A stretch of 64,000 nt of DNA from Batillaria attramentaria. Taxonomy: Eukaryota > Mollusca > Gastropoda > Batillariidae. This document shows, one piece after another, positions 42,672 to 54,943 of the stretch; position 1 is the stretch's first letter; every line of letters begins with the position of its first letter. The position numbers were made by a program, and so were the translations under genes. The stretch spans positions 134,501 through 198,500 of the forward strand of contig JACVVK020000343.1 of NCBI GenBank assembly GCA_018292915.2. Reading direction: 5' to 3'. The notes under the pieces were generated by a model. It saw nothing but the letters and a program-made list of their open reading frames with translations. It made no database searches and was not told the DNA's origin.

Positions 42672-43348
42672 AAATATAAACAAAATGAAATACAAAAAAC
42701 AAAAACCCATTAACAAACAAAAAACTAAAAGAAGAAAACACCAAAACGTCAGAGGCAGCAGTTTTAATAGCTTCAAACCATTTTAGGCGCCATTTTTATT
42801 TCTGATTCTTAGGCAATTTTCCAGATCAAAGACTAGGAATAGCTCGCCGTAGGGCCACACAGTTCGGAGGCTGCCTTTTATGAACGACCTATTGTTTTGG
42901 GGCATGTAATTGCTGTACAGTGTGGGCTTTTGTTTGGACACAAAATTGACCGCAGCGCATTGTATGTTTGTTTCTCACTTCCGTGAACTGATTCTTCTCA
43001 TAACTTTAACACGGCGGCTGCCAAGAGTAAACAGGGCGAAATGTTTGTGGATTGTGTTAAAACAGTGGGTCTGTCTGCCACACGGAGACGAAAATATTTT
43101 CTGGATGGCGACCGAAATTTGTTGTAAAATAAAGACACGAAAAACAATGGAAACAGAACGATCGGCCGACCTGCAGTCAAATTCTTATTTTTGCTTTGTA
43201 AGCCATCTTCATTTTAGAATGTGTGATCATGAAGTATTCTGATCAGAAAGATATGGAAGAGGTTTTTTCTTTTTTTTTCTTTTTCGTAATCAGCCTTGAA
43301 ATACGACGTTTCATTTTCTCTTTGTTCACCCCCGCTCCCTTACGAGAT

Positions 43349-43349
43349 T

Positions 43350-43417
<68 letters not shown>
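43349..43417. repeat. (CA)n microsatellite plus C-rich tail
   Basis: A CA tract followed by C-rich and CT sequence to 43,480. Confidence 0.97.
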
Positions 43418-43418
<1 letters not shown>

Positions 43419-44094
43419 TCCTCCCCCCAGCCCCCCCCCCCCTCCCAGCCCCCCCCCCTCCGCCCCCCTCTCTCTCTCTCGCGCGCACAGCCACCCGTAA
43501 ATCGTGATTACTGCAGTTTTATACATTGATATTGCTTGCCGGATTCAATTTTCAGTACGTGTTTTATACGTTTACACCACTCGCCAGTGCATAGTTTCAG
43601 TGAGTTAACTACGAGTGTTTTACATCCGAAAATAGTAAGGACACAGAGAGTGAAAGTTTGAGTTATGACTTTTCATAATCCACTCAGTGCTTTAAGAATT
43701 CACAAAAACACAGTCTAGTTAGCCTACGTCATCTATCAAAGACGCGCAGAAAGTGCGCCATTTTAGACTTTTAAAACGTCATACGTCACGGCAGGTGCAC
43801 AGACATTTAGTTCATTTTTGGGGGTGTACTTTGCTTGGATCACGTAAGATCACGTAGACAAATCTCTGCGATGTATTTTTGAGTGCACTTTTGAATGCCA
43901 GTACATGAGCACATGTTTTGAAGGATATTCCTCTTAACATCAAGCACTTTCAACTGCTCTACGCATCATTTTCTCTCAAATCAGTGCGCAGAATTTTTGA
44001 GTGGTACAACTCAGTAGTCACCCTACCAGAAAAATAAAATGTCGCAGAAAATGTATGCGACTAGAGGTAAGAGTCTGAATGATTGTGGTACACG

Positions 44095-44226
44095 GCTTCC
44101 ATGATTAGTTGTCGTGTTTTACCACGAAAGAAACCACTCGAAGTTTTAATTTTTGCCGGTGGCTAGGTAGCTACGGCATAAAAGTTGGTTTCTTTCGAGG
44201 TAAACCACGACAAGTGATCATGGAAG
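44095..44226. repeat. Long imperfect hairpin
   Basis: The left arm gcttccatgattagttgtcg, then tgttttaccacgaaagaaac, pairs with the right arm (gtttctttcgaggtaaacca, cgacaagtgatcatggaagc). Pairing continues inwards through TTTTGCCG/CGGCATAAAA to a loop of about 15 nt. It may be a tiny foldback element or a small-RNA precursor. Confidence 0.75.
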
Positions 44227-44713
44227 CTCTATTCGGAGCACGCCATTCTATAGGCATGAAAATAGAAGCTGTGGCCCTTTGTGTCAGTGTGAAGATTTTC
44301 GATGCGCCAGGTGGATTCTAGAAAAGTCATTCTAGGGCCAGACATTCAGCGGCTGAGGTGTTGAGGTATTGATCCATTCCCAGTTTCTCAGCGCAGTACT
44401 CACCCACCAGATAGTCAAGAACCTTTGGCTGTGCGGAAACACTAATACCAAGAAAAGCGTTTAAGATTCGTCTCAATCAGGGCAGTAGCAAATTGCATAT
44501 GTATCGACTGTGGAAGTCATTATGGGGAGTGGTTCGTGAACTTTCCATAACCCCTTCTCGCCGTTAACCTGTGGTGGACACAGAGAGAGAGAGAGAGAAT
44601 GACAATGACAATCCTTTATTTTCCATCGGTAGAAGATTTTGGCCAAAAGGCCAGTTTGCAACCTTGCCGTTGCTACTAGACTACAGTGCAAGAGTTAAAG
44701 TAAGCTAAGGATT

Positions 44714-44760
<47 letters not shown>

Positions 44761-47700
44761 GGTAATTACGGGTGCTTCCCTTTAACATAAAGGATTGGTG
44801 TGTGAGGGTTTGATGTCCAAAAGACATAACGCCTCAAAGTATGCGTATATTTTAAGCCTCCATGAGTAGTTGCGTAATACACTTAATACACATACAAGCA
44901 CACGCTTTATGAAGGAAGAAAGGAATGAAACAGATGCCTACTCCAATTCAATTTCATTCATTTCAGTCCAGCTCTGTCTAGTCCTATGCACACTTAAGCT
45001 GATTTTACAGTTTGGTACAGCGCTGTTGTCCCCTACTTTTTCTCTCATTCGTGTGTGTGCTCATATTCAGTGACTGCGTTGGCCTCTGACCCACTCAAAC
45101 ATAATTTGCAGTCAACATTAGCTGAAGTTCCGTACCATTTGAAAGCAGGTACACGATCTCCACGTCTGTACTGCATGGGGTCTCAATGAAGGCATGTTCT
45201 GGATGGTTCATGCTTGTAGCTCCTAGATATAGCAGTGAACATGATGAAAATAAGGAAATATGGAGGAAGAAGGAGAAACGAAATCACGCGTGACACATTG
45301 TTTCGTTTTACAGTTTCGTTATGTTTTTTTCTGTGAGTGACACGCATTCTCTAACCAGTATCATACTCTTGTGACAGACTTGTGATCTCGACAAAGATTT
45401 ATATTACATCTCCCAGAGGTCGTTAATCATAATTATATCCACAGATCGCGCTTGACATTCTCGTGGAATGTTTTTGCAGCACGTGCAAGATGCGGCTGGT
45501 CTTACGGCGTGTACTCATCTTTATGTTCGCCCCCGCTTCTATACGAAACTATTAAACGGAATTCGACTCTCTCTCTCTCTCTCTCTCACCACACACACAC
45601 CACCACCACCACCACCACCACCCCCAAAGCTGATATGTGTTATTTCTTAGTGTAGTAAGGACAAATAGTAAAAGAGACATGTGCGTATCTCATACTTGAA
45701 AAATATAGTTCTCAGTCTCCCTCGCGTGCACCCACCTGTTTATCCATCCTATTGCAGCCTATTAGGTACCCATGCACACCCACACCCTATCTCATGCGCG
45801 TCTTTACCTCCTTCACGTACCCCCCCCCCCCCACCCCCTCCCATCCCAACTCATCCGCACCGTACGCTCAGAGAGAGAGAGAGGCATGAAATGTTTACCA
45901 CGAAGAAATGAACCAATAAACGTGTGCCCAGCCATGAGTCCTACCACAACGAAGAGGAAAAAGAATGGATAATTACACACTCAGACAAGTCCAGTGCTAA
46001 GTGCAGTCAATTTTAAGTCCACACACACAGAAAGTTCCGTGTGTAAGGCCCATTTCTTAGCGCACTTGGGCACAGCACGCACGTCTGTATGACTCGTTTG
46101 TCTCCTTGTCATTTAGCGACTTGCGAGCGAAGAAGTATTATCCGACTGTACAAATAGTCTCCTCAAATAGAAAGCGCCTGTAGGCGTTTGTGATTACCGA
46201 AAGTAAGCGTTGATTTTCAAAAAGCTAAAGGGCAAACATCTGCGCTTTCTGGGTGGAATTTTGGTCTGCACATTAACTTTATTTCCATGGTTTCAATTAT
46301 TAGTGAAGAATATTGATTTTCTCTGTGGTCGTTTTGGCACAGCTGCGTACAGACGTGAAACAATATTTCAGAATCATTCGAAATCTTTTTCTCGGTTACT
46401 TTTGAATTTCTGCGAAAGTCGAAGCGTTCACAAATGTAACAAGCACTGAAAACCAGTTTTACACGGACAGAGCAGGAGGCGTGCCTCCATCGATATTCTG
46501 GCTGATTCGGAGGTCTTGAGTAATCGTTGAATGTGAGAGAAATGAGTCTGTGCGTGTTTATCACTACAATAATGCACTTTTTTGTCAGTAACCCCTCTGT
46601 AACCCCTACACACCTTGGTGGTCGTTGGGGGTGAGGGGGTGTGGTGTGGGGGGGGGGGGGTGTTTTCTTCTAATGACAACACAGCTGTATATACCGTCTT
46701 GAAGCCATTGCTGCAATAAGAGACACCATGTGGCGACCTCCTTGTTGACCCAGGACACAGGGTCTTGTGTAGTAAGACAAATAGCTGGCCAGTCGCTCTG
46801 TGCTCTCAGCATCTTGACACTGCAGGGCGGGGAACTTCAAACGCGTACGGAGACAGCAACAGCAGCACGGAAGGATCCTGGCGTAGAAACCAGCCTAGCT
46901 ACCTTCTGAGAAGACGATCTGAATACCGAAGAGTTCAGAACACGCTCTACGGACGATACAGCTGTACGAAATTCGCTCGTTTTATAACTCACAACTGAGT
47001 AGAGCTGCGCACTGCCTCTCGCATGTGCTGTGCACCCAAAAGATCGTGATTCTCTGCGATGGGCGGTTCCCTGGATACAAAAGACAAAATTTATGTCATT
47101 TTTCTGATTTTTAGGCAAAAAAGCCTTCCTTAGGGGACTGACAACCATACAAAACGACAGCAATACTACTCTCACAATGGTTTCGTGGACGGAGCAGCGG
47201 TAACAGCAATTGATTGTTGTTTAACTTGACAATTGTTGCAATCGTTGTATTTGTTTTCATTGTCATTTATTGGTTTTATTGTTGGTTTTATTCCACATTG
47301 TTGTGTTAATTGTTGGTTTAATTGTTAATTGCTTTAATTGTTAATTGGCAGCAATGATCTTGACTGTTTCCGCTGCTCCATTCACGGAAACATTAAGAGA
47401 TATACAGTGCTGTTAAGTCTTGTTGTGTGTTTGTCCGCATCACATATCACACAGACAGTGACTGTTCCTTCATCACCGTGTGACTGCCCACGTATCGATG
47501 ACCAGTTTACTCCGAATGACGAAATTCTGGAAGTATTTTAAACAATCTAAAGTAAATAAAAGACGGGATCTTGACCAAACGCATAATTACATCTCTACTT
47601 CGCGACATCATTATTTGATTTACTATACAAAGGTGTGTTGACTGGTTCATAACATCATTTTTCACAATGTAAGGGTGTTATTAAAAGTTGGGACAACAAG

Positions 47701-47868
47701 AAAAAAAGTTATCACATATGACGCTGAGGAATTTCCAGTCATTTGGCGATTTTGAACCAAATTTCCCATCCTCTCAGGCAAAGAAAAGAAGGGGGGGGGG
47801 GGGTAGGTTCCACACATAGTCATTTATCATGACTATGTTACATGTAATGCTATATGGGACGGACTAGG

Positions 47869-47918
47869 GTGGGTGGGGGTTTGGGGGTTTAACGTCCTTT
47901 TCCACCACATACGGGGTC
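47869..47918 (-). mobile_element. SINE family A, tail fragment, reversed
   Basis: Only the last 50 bp remain: gggtgggtgggggtttgggg, then gtttaacgtccttttccacc. Confidence 0.75.
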
Positions 47919-49577
47919 AGACTAACTTCATTTTGAAGACTTGCATGTCAGTACTAAGGCAGTATTTTACTTTAGGGTGCCAAGAGAGGCTACTAAATGC
48001 TTTTTAAAAATGCTTAAAATTTGTGTTCTTAAGTATGGCATTGTGCCCGTCGCCCCCAGCAGCGCGCTGCCTCTGCACCCCAGCCAAGGTACATGTAGTA
48101 GGTTTCAGTCTTTTTTCCCTCAACAATCCCCCAGCTCGACATATGCTGGCCCCCAGACAGCAGCATAGAAAGATCACAGGTTAGAAAAAGAAATAAGTGA
48201 CGCTATGAAAATCAACGAATCGGGTATATTTTTTTTTTGACACTGCCGAAATATAAGACACTGACTTTGTCAGCAAAGGAGTAAAAAAAAGTTTTAAACT
48301 CTAACAAACAGCTACAGTAGTATTGTAAGTACAAGGAACACCAGACCGGCAAAAGCGTCTCACTGAACATGATTGTTCTAAGCATCGATTGTTTTCCACG
48401 TTAAGTAGCAGTCACACGTCACGATTCTACCGTATTGGGTTTCGTCACAACGAATATTTACTGCAATAACAGGCCCACGCGCTGTCATAGTTACTCACGA
48501 GTATACTCTATATGATAAGGAACTACTTACAACCACAGTTCCACATAGTCAGTACATTGGCTCGTATTACCGCGATTCTCTTTTAGAAACCTGACGACAG
48601 ACTTACTTCTTACTACGTAGTTTAACGTCAGATGTCACGTTCTGTGAGTTACAAGTGCCTTTATTGTATGACCTGCACGTGAGGTGTGCCGTCAGAACGG
48701 CTTGATGCTTTGGTATTTCATGTCGCTTGTGATCGAACAAGTAAAAATGTAGTAGGAAAATAAAAATGATTCCCAGAATATGAAGACGTTAATAAGTCAC
48801 GGTGCTCTATTTCACTCTCTTCTTGTTTCGCTAGGATGTCGATAATATATTTATAGGGATGATACATTCATTGTCTGCCCCATGACATACAAGGTACACT
48901 TTTATCCTGCCACGCGGATCGTTAGTACTATTCTGTAGGAAACGTTAGAAAAGCAATCCAGATTTAGAAACTATACGTGCGTAGTATACTATATTTACTG
49001 CAGGGACTTGTAAGTAATCGCCATCGCGGTTACTTCAACCATTTCTCATTGTCTGATTGAGTCATTGATTGAGACCATTTGTTTCTTTCCGCTGGTGTAT
49101 TTCTATCTGGCTGTTCAGTGAAAACACCAGAGGCCGTGTAACGTTTAGAATTTCCATCATGATCTGCTTTGTGGTATGAGAGTACAGTGTATTGTGTAAA
49201 CCGGCGGATTGTGACGATGGAATGTGATCTGCACTGGCAATACCGCCATGCGTCTGGCACCAGCACCATGCGTCTGGCACCACCACCATGCGTCTAGCAC
49301 CAGCTGACTGGAGGGAATACAAGTAATAAAGAAGTGTGCACCAGAAAACGTATGGCGGCCTCCTTATTATATGACAATGTGGGTCTCCCATCACTTTACC
49401 ACCTCTCTCCGTAACAGAGGCTTTTGATCATGTACGCTTGCACACACCATACTGACGATGAGTTTGGTAAAATGAATTAAAGATCGTGTACCTGCTTTTT
49501 AATGGCCCGGAACTTCAGCTTACGTCATTTGCAGATTATTTTTGAGTAGTTTGGAGAACAACGCTGAGTATTAGTGG

Positions 49578-49987
49578 AAATAATAAGAATAATGAGTATT
49601 CTATAGACTCTTTACCCAATTTCCTGAATCAGATCGGCTCAAAGCGCCGCAAACTGAACCCAACACGCAAGCTCATGTGAATCACACGCATTCTCTCACA
49701 CGCTTGACATAAACACATTACAATCACGTGGTGCAATGGTCAGCTCAGCTATTTAAATTTCGGAATTCAGAATTGCATTTATTTTATTTTTTATGTTTTG
49801 GTGGGCTGAACATTTCCAAAGCAGAGGGGGAGGAAGCTGGAGTACCCGGAGAGAACCCCCGACGATCGGCCCGAATGAACGGTGCCACAAAGGAGAAGGA
49901 AAAATTCTTTGCCCCCGCGTGGGACTCGAACCCCCGACCTCTCGCAATGGTGACAAGTCTCTTAACCACTAGATCACCGGCCGCCCC
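49578..49987 (-). mobile_element. SINE family B, full-length, reversed
   Basis: Read on the minus strand it starts with a tRNA-like head (gcggccggtgatctagtggt, taagag) with A-box and a B-box (gggttcgagtcccacg). A body follows with cttctccttt, ggtgggctgaacattt-type sequence read in reverse and gcggcgctttgagccgatct, ending in a TTATT-rich tail. It is the only copy in the window with the tRNA head. Confidence 0.88.
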
Positions 49988-50125
49988 GTAAACACAAGAA
50001 TGTGGAGAAAAAAAATTACGAGACTATAATAATGTGTGAATCAGGGAAAAGAGAACGAGTGTTAGTTCTCTTTCTTGCTTCAAAATGAAACTATTTATAG
50101 CAAACTCAGATTGAGGTGAGTTCGG

Positions 50126-50390
50126 TGTAAGCAGCAATAATAATAATAATAATAATAAGTATTGTATAGGCGCTTTACCCAATTTCAAGAATCGACTCAA
50201 AGCGCCCCGAACTGAACCCAATACTCACGCTCACGCCAATCACACGCATTCTCTCAAACACTGGACATAAACACATTACAATCACGTGGTGCTAAGAGTC
50301 AGCTCAGCTTTTTAAATTTCGGACTTTAGAATTGCATTTATTTTTCAAATTTGGTGGGCTGAACATTTCCAAAGCAGAGAAAGCAAAATC
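50126..50390 (-). mobile_element. SINE family B, 5'-truncated, reversed
   Basis: The (AAT)n tail at 50,128-50,158 leads into aggcgctttacccaatttca. It stops inside the body at tttccaaagcagag, without the tRNA head. Confidence 0.88.
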
Positions 50391-50947
50391 AGCAGAAAAA
50401 AAGGAACAATCAGTTTAATAAAACGTAGACAAGGAAAGAGAACAAACTCAAAACATATTATATAACAACGACAAATCACAAAAAAACTTACCTCGTCATC
50501 ACGAGGCGTCACAAGGACAAGGACACTTGCAGGAAACAACCACAAAGTTTTGTCTGGTAAACGCTGTCTTCCCAACGCTATAATCCAAGTAGGCCGAATA
50601 CTCAGAAACAGCCGAACTGATGAAATCCAGAACCTTAAACAAGTTTTTCCTCAGTCACAAAAAGTGAAAGAAGCCCCGCTGCGAGGCATGCAACATGTGT
50701 GCAGGCTCAGTGGGATCCGAAAATTCCTGCAGATGCAGGGGACTTGTTCGGACAATAGGAAGGGGCCGTCTAACGGTGCCAAGGCAATGAGGCAAAGTTT
50801 TCCAGTTTGGCCTTCTGCCCTGCTAAAGTTTCGCTACCAAGCTACCGGTCTCTGTTTGTTTCCGTGTGTCCTCGTTACGCCCTTTAGCTCTGCCTCCTTC
50901 CCCATAGCTCTACAGGGTTTGGGACACGGGGGATAATCCTTGTGTAC

Positions 50948-51015
<68 letters not shown>

Positions 51016-51016
51016 A

Positions 51017-51060
<44 letters not shown>

Positions 51061-51067
51061 CACACAC
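50948..51067. repeat. (CT)n-(CA)n-(CGCA)n compound microsatellite
   Basis: Three adjoining tracts of CT, CA and GCAC units. Confidence 0.97.
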
Positions 51068-51359
51068 GTTCAGCATAAGCTGTAGTATCAGATAGTACTT
51101 AAGGCCTTTAAGTTACCTGACACCCATTAATTTCTCTTTTACGTGCAAAGTAAATTAAGTCCGAATTGCAAAATTCAGAACCTGACAATGACCGAAATGT
51201 CTGGACAGAATTGTCGCTTTTTCGTGAGTGTTCTCTCTCTCTCTGTCTCCTGTTTAACTTTTTGCTTTTCTGCTTTCTACTTTTTTAGCATTAGCAACGG
51301 CAAGTTTGTAAACTGACGAACCTTCTCTGTCAAAATTTTTACCGTTGATAAATAAAGTT

Positions 51360-51382
51360 TCATCATCATCATCATCATCATC

Positions 51383-51431
<49 letters not shown>
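51360..51431. repeat. (CAT)n-(CT)n microsatellite
   Basis: Nine CAT units turn into a CT tract. Confidence 0.97.
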
Positions 51432-51432
<1 letters not shown>

Positions 51433-51851
51433 CTGCACCATGATTTGCTGCAATGCATGGACTCAGGTGTTTTATTAAATCAGGCATCAGGTGGGTTTAG
51501 GAAGTCCATGTAATAATCATTGCTGCAAGGTATGCTGGTCACGAGCGTCCTTGCCTAGCCTCACTTCTTGACTCTCACAAGGTGGCCAACAAAACATTTA
51601 CATTTCCTCGGAAAATGTAGTTGTGGGGGGTCGCAGTCTTTCAAGTTAAACGGCTTGGAAATTGAGGTCTCGATCGGAACGTGCGGTCAGTGTAGGGTTG
51701 GTGTTAAGGGATGGGCCCAGTGACGCTGCTTAAACAATTGACGTTTATACTTCTAACATCGAAGGGGTGAGAATTTCGCACCACCTCAGGGGTGCCGTGG
51801 TTTTTTTTTATTTTTATTTTTTTAAACTACGATGCATCTGAACGGAAGAAG

Positions 51852-51877
51852 TCTCTCTCTCTCTCTCTCTCTCTGCC

Positions 51878-51912
<35 letters not shown>

Positions 51913-52015
51913 GCAGCGTCTCTCTCTTTGTGTCTCTCTCTTGTCTGTCTGTCTGTCTGTCTTTCTGTGTCTGTCTCTCTCGCCCCCCCCCCCCTCTTTT
52001 TCTCTCTCGCTCTCT
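51852..52015. repeat. CT/CTGT-rich tract
   Basis: Interleaved CT and CTGT units with a poly-C run. Confidence 0.95.
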
Positions 52016-52019
52016 GAAA

Positions 52020-52168
52020 TCGGGGAACTGGGATAGTGGAGCGGTAGCGCGTTGGACTTCAATACTCGGGAGGCCAAATATGTGCCAGTCTAGCCATTTC
52101 TGCGTTGATTGGTCTTTGATATCACCCATATTGGTGGAAAAGGACGTTAAACCCTCAAACACCCACCC
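52020..52168 (+). mobile_element. SINE family A with internal deletion
   Basis: The head ggggaactgggatagtggag and tail (gtggaaaaggacgttaaacc, aacacccaccc) are present, but the B-box region is deleted, so it is transcriptionally dead. Confidence 0.85.
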
Positions 52169-52789
52169 CTATCTCTGAAATCGCAATCTTAGCCACTTTG
52201 ATCACCCACAAAATATTTATTTTGTTCTTTACACATGGACTGGTATTGACTATTGAAGACGGAAGGGGTGGGGGTGGAGGTGGGGGGGGGGGGGTCAGAT
52301 ATGCAGTCAGCGTTTGCATATCCTCGTTTTCCTCTGCTGTGGACAAAGGACGCCAAACCCCGAAACACCCAACCGTTACCCATTACCTGACCCTACAAGT
52401 CAGTTGATGCTTGCTTGCGGCGGAGCCCGCCAATGTGACACGCGGGCAGACACTTGTCGTGGGCGTGAGGAGGACTTGATGGCAGGGTGCTAGATGTTAC
52501 AGGGTAGCTGCGCTGTTTGGACGATCTCCCTACACCAAACGGCGCGTCACGATCACCATCACATACAGCTTTCATGAAACCTACAGCGGCGAAGAGCACT
52601 TTCTATACTTGCCATGCGGCTCTGTAGGGAAGTGTCTACCTTTTTAAGTTGTTTCTCTATAGAGGAACACCTTTCTCTGTAAAGAAACAACTTTATGGGA
52701 TGGGGCAGATTTCGCTGCGCGCAGCAGAAAGTTTCAGTGATACACAACTGTGACGTTTCTCCAGACAATACATTCTTCAAATAAAAGCG

Positions 52790-52965
52790 ACATAAAAGGG
52801 ACAGAAACCACTTAACTTTGACAAAGGACGGCACAGGTCGACGTTTCGGCTTACGCCTTCTTCAGGACATAAACAAATGGGACATAACTTCAACAAACAA
52901 GCAAAAGGTAACTCTGCGGACGTACTGACATACACGGCGCGGAAAAAAAAACAACAAAAAAAAAA
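52790..52965 (-). mobile_element. Penelope-like element terminal segment, copy 1
   Basis: About 170 bp is repeated inverted at 53,595-53,785: on the plus strand here, gtcgacgtttcggcttacgc, cttcttcaggacataaacaa, cgtactgacatacacggcgc. It carries a hammerhead-like core on the minus strand at about 52,833-52,862 and lies downstream of the GIY-YIG domain. Confidence 0.85.
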
Positions 52966-53000
52966 AACGGGGGGCGAGAAAAGGACCAGAAAAAATAGTA

Positions 53001-53160
53001 AAATTATCACAACACCCATCCTTAGGTGACAGAAGACCATGGACTGTGTGTGAAAAAAAAAAAAATGTTGGGCACAAAAGAACAAAAAAGAATAGTGAAA
53101 ATTAGCAATCACAACACCCATCCTTTGGTGACAAAGGACCATGGATTGTGTGTGAAAAAA
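53001..53160. repeat. Tandem duplication, unit about 102 bp
   Basis: The block cacaacacccatcctttggt, gacaaaggaccatggattgt occurs twice (from 53,008 and 53,110), each ending in a poly-A run, downstream of the GIY-YIG stop. Confidence 0.85.
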
Positions 53161-53175
53161 GTTCAGAGGGTTATG

Positions 53176-53540
53176 TTACGGCTTTTCGTTCAAACCACCC
53201 GGGGCCTGACTTCCCAGGCGCTGAATAATGTGCGACTCCATGTCGCGTCTGTCTGTGGCGTCACCGTGCATAAGCCACAGGCCAGTTACTGTCATATTTA
53301 AGATGGAGTGGCCTGCAGAATTGAAATGCACGGCAACGGGTTTTATTCTGTTGTGTCTGGTGTCGGCGATATGTTCAGCAAAGCGTGTTGCCAGGCTACG
53401 TCCAGTTTCCCCAACATACAGTTTGTGACATGCGGTACAGATGATGGCGTATATGAGGTTTGTACTGTCGCATGTGAAGTGGCGTTTGATGGTCATTTTT
53501 CCTTTGGGGCCCTTGACAGAAGTCACTGTTGAGACATGAC
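53176..53540 (-). pseudogene. Penelope-like element GIY-YIG endonuclease domain (fragment)
   Basis: On the minus strand the peptide has a CDSTNLIYAIICTAC segment. There IYAII stands for GIY, the paired cysteines are typical of the Penelope linker, and LYVGETGRSLATRFAEH supplies YVG plus the catalytic Arg. Further on, RRDMESHIIQRLGS supplies the catalytic Glu region. It ends LNEKP-stop at 53,176. This is the nicking endonuclease of Penelope-like elements; the reverse transcriptase part is absent. The upstream open frame is an artefact, because 53,540-53,590 is an inverted copy of the same coding segment. Confidence 0.88.
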
Positions 53541-53790
53541 CAAGTACGCCATCATCTGTACCGCATGTCACAAACTGTATGTTCTCGCCCACCGTTTTTT
53601 TTTTGTTGTTGTTTTTTTTTCCGCGCCGTGTATGTCAGTACGTCCGCAGAGTTACCTTTTGCTTGTTTGTTGAAGTTATGTCCCATTTGTTTATGTCCTG
53701 AAGAAGGCGTAAGCCGAAACGTCGACCTGTGCCGTCCTTTGTGAAAGTTAAGTGGTTTCTGTCCCTTTTATGTCGCTTTTATTTGCTTAA
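53540..53790 (+). mobile_element. Penelope-like element terminal segment, copy 2 (head-to-head)
   Basis: The first 40 bp repeat the GIY-YIG coding segment in the opposite orientation (gccatcatctgtaccgcatg, tcacaaactgtatgtt). Sequence then jumps into the terminal segment with gaagaaggcgtaagccgaaa. Two truncated copies are therefore joined head to head at about 53,540. Confidence 0.85.
53693..53728 (+). ncRNA. Hammerhead-ribozyme-like motif
   Basis: The core CTGAAGA (53,698-53,704) is followed by a GGC-GTAA-GCC stem-loop, GAAAC and GTC. The flanking GTC/GAC can form the start of stem I. Penelope-like terminal repeats are known to carry minimal hammerheads. One unpaired A after CTGAAGA makes it slightly irregular. 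The inverted copy lies at about 52,833-52,868. Confidence 0.55.
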
Positions 53791-53799
53791 CTTGTAACC

Positions 53800-54939
53800 A
53801 CTTCGCAGTCATTACCGTTTCCGTTTCTATTTGAATACATTCTTCGCGCACACAGTGACGTAACGAAATCTGCGTCATAGACGTCTTATGTGCACACTAT
53901 GCTGCTATGTTCTTTTTGGCGGGAGTTGTGAGACGTGTGTGGGGCGGGGGGAGGGGGGAAGGAGGGGGGGGGGGCGGATGTAATGATGACTATCTTCTAA
54001 ACCACCTCATCGGAGAGCTTTTTACTTTGAGATGAAATGGGCAGTCATATGCTCCAGAGGTAGCTTTCACGAATTTTCGCTTGCCGAAGTTTTAGAAGAG
54101 TTATTGCCCATTTTAAAAGATCGGCCATGTTACGTATTTTTACGAAAACATTGTCCAAATTCCTTTAATTTCTAGACTTTTGAAGTTCATCCAATTACAC
54201 TGACCGTATTTGTAGTACAGCTCTGTAGCTCTGACAGATTTTGTGTAAAAATAATTTCCGAGGTAGGGGTGGTTTGCATGTAAGGCCAAATATCTATGAA
54301 AAGACTCATTCAAATTACTCATCATCTCGGCGTTTTTGTTACGTGTGACAACTGCACATATGACATGAACTTCTGCACTATCATAGCTTTAGTATTAAGA
54401 ATAACAGAGCTTTTAGATAAATATATTATTTCAAGTTTCTGCGAGAAGCGCCGGTCAAAAACGTTTTAATTTTGCAATTTCATAAGTACAATCCAAGCCA
54501 TTTCAGTCCACATTTCGCCAGTTCTCTCGATTTTCCAGGTTTTACGTAAAAATTAATTCAGCCACGAAAGTCACAAAAGCAACAAGGAAATCACAAATTA
54601 TGAAGAAGTATCATCTGTCAGACGAGCAGCGTGAAGCTGACGTCAAATGTTTTGTTCTCAGACACAATCTGCAAATATCGTCACTGCTTCCAACATTTCA
54701 CCAGCCCTCTAGATCTTCCAGATTTCATGTGAAAAATAATTCAGTCGGGGAAGTCACAAAGCCAACACAAAATCACAAGACATGAACAAGCATCCTCAGA
54801 CGATCTCAGTGCTAGAGGCTGATGTCAAATGTTTCGTTCACGGAATTGACGTCATCTCTCTCTCTCCTCCTCCTCCCCCCCCCCCCCCCGGATCTAGTGT
54901 CACTGGTAGGACTTGAGGAGGGGAGAACAGGTGTAGCAT
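53800..54939. other. No gene recognised
   Basis: It holds a G-rich tract at 53,938-53,976, a loosely repeated block (gtcagacgagcagcgtgaag versus gtgctagaggctgatgtcaa with similar flanks at 54,480-54,840), and a CT/C tract just outside the left terminus of the transposon. Confidence 0.5.
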
Positions 54940-54943
54940 CCGG
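54940..54943. repeat. CCGG target-site duplication, left
   Basis: The CCGG abuts the left inverted repeat; the partner is at 59,476-59,479. Confidence 0.85.

Larger units (their letters stand above)
43500..49570. other. No gene recognised
   Basis: It contains a 132-nt hairpin at 44.1 kb, AG tracts at 44,583-44,600 and 44,719-44,756, a CAC/CT repeat at 45,570-45,622, G runs and a SINE tail fragment at 47.9 kb. A 20-bp unit (ccatgcgtctggcaccagca) occurs three times at 49,246-49,305. No host exon is convincing. Confidence 0.5.

Noticed and set aside
42364..42744. Long open frames over 41,964-42,786, up to 249 codons
   Set aside because: They run through poly-C/poly-G and GT tracts of the MITE and its flank; composition alone explains them.
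44376..44442. Possible exon PKVLDYLV on the minus strand with acceptor ccgcacag and donor gtgagt
   Set aside because: Its phase fits neither the downstream myosin exon nor the candidate at 45.1 kb, and it has no recognisable homology.
53541..53592. Apparent N-terminal extension of the GIY-YIG protein
   Set aside because: This stretch is the inverted duplicate of the coding segment at about 53,414-53,451, so the extension is a rearrangement artefact.
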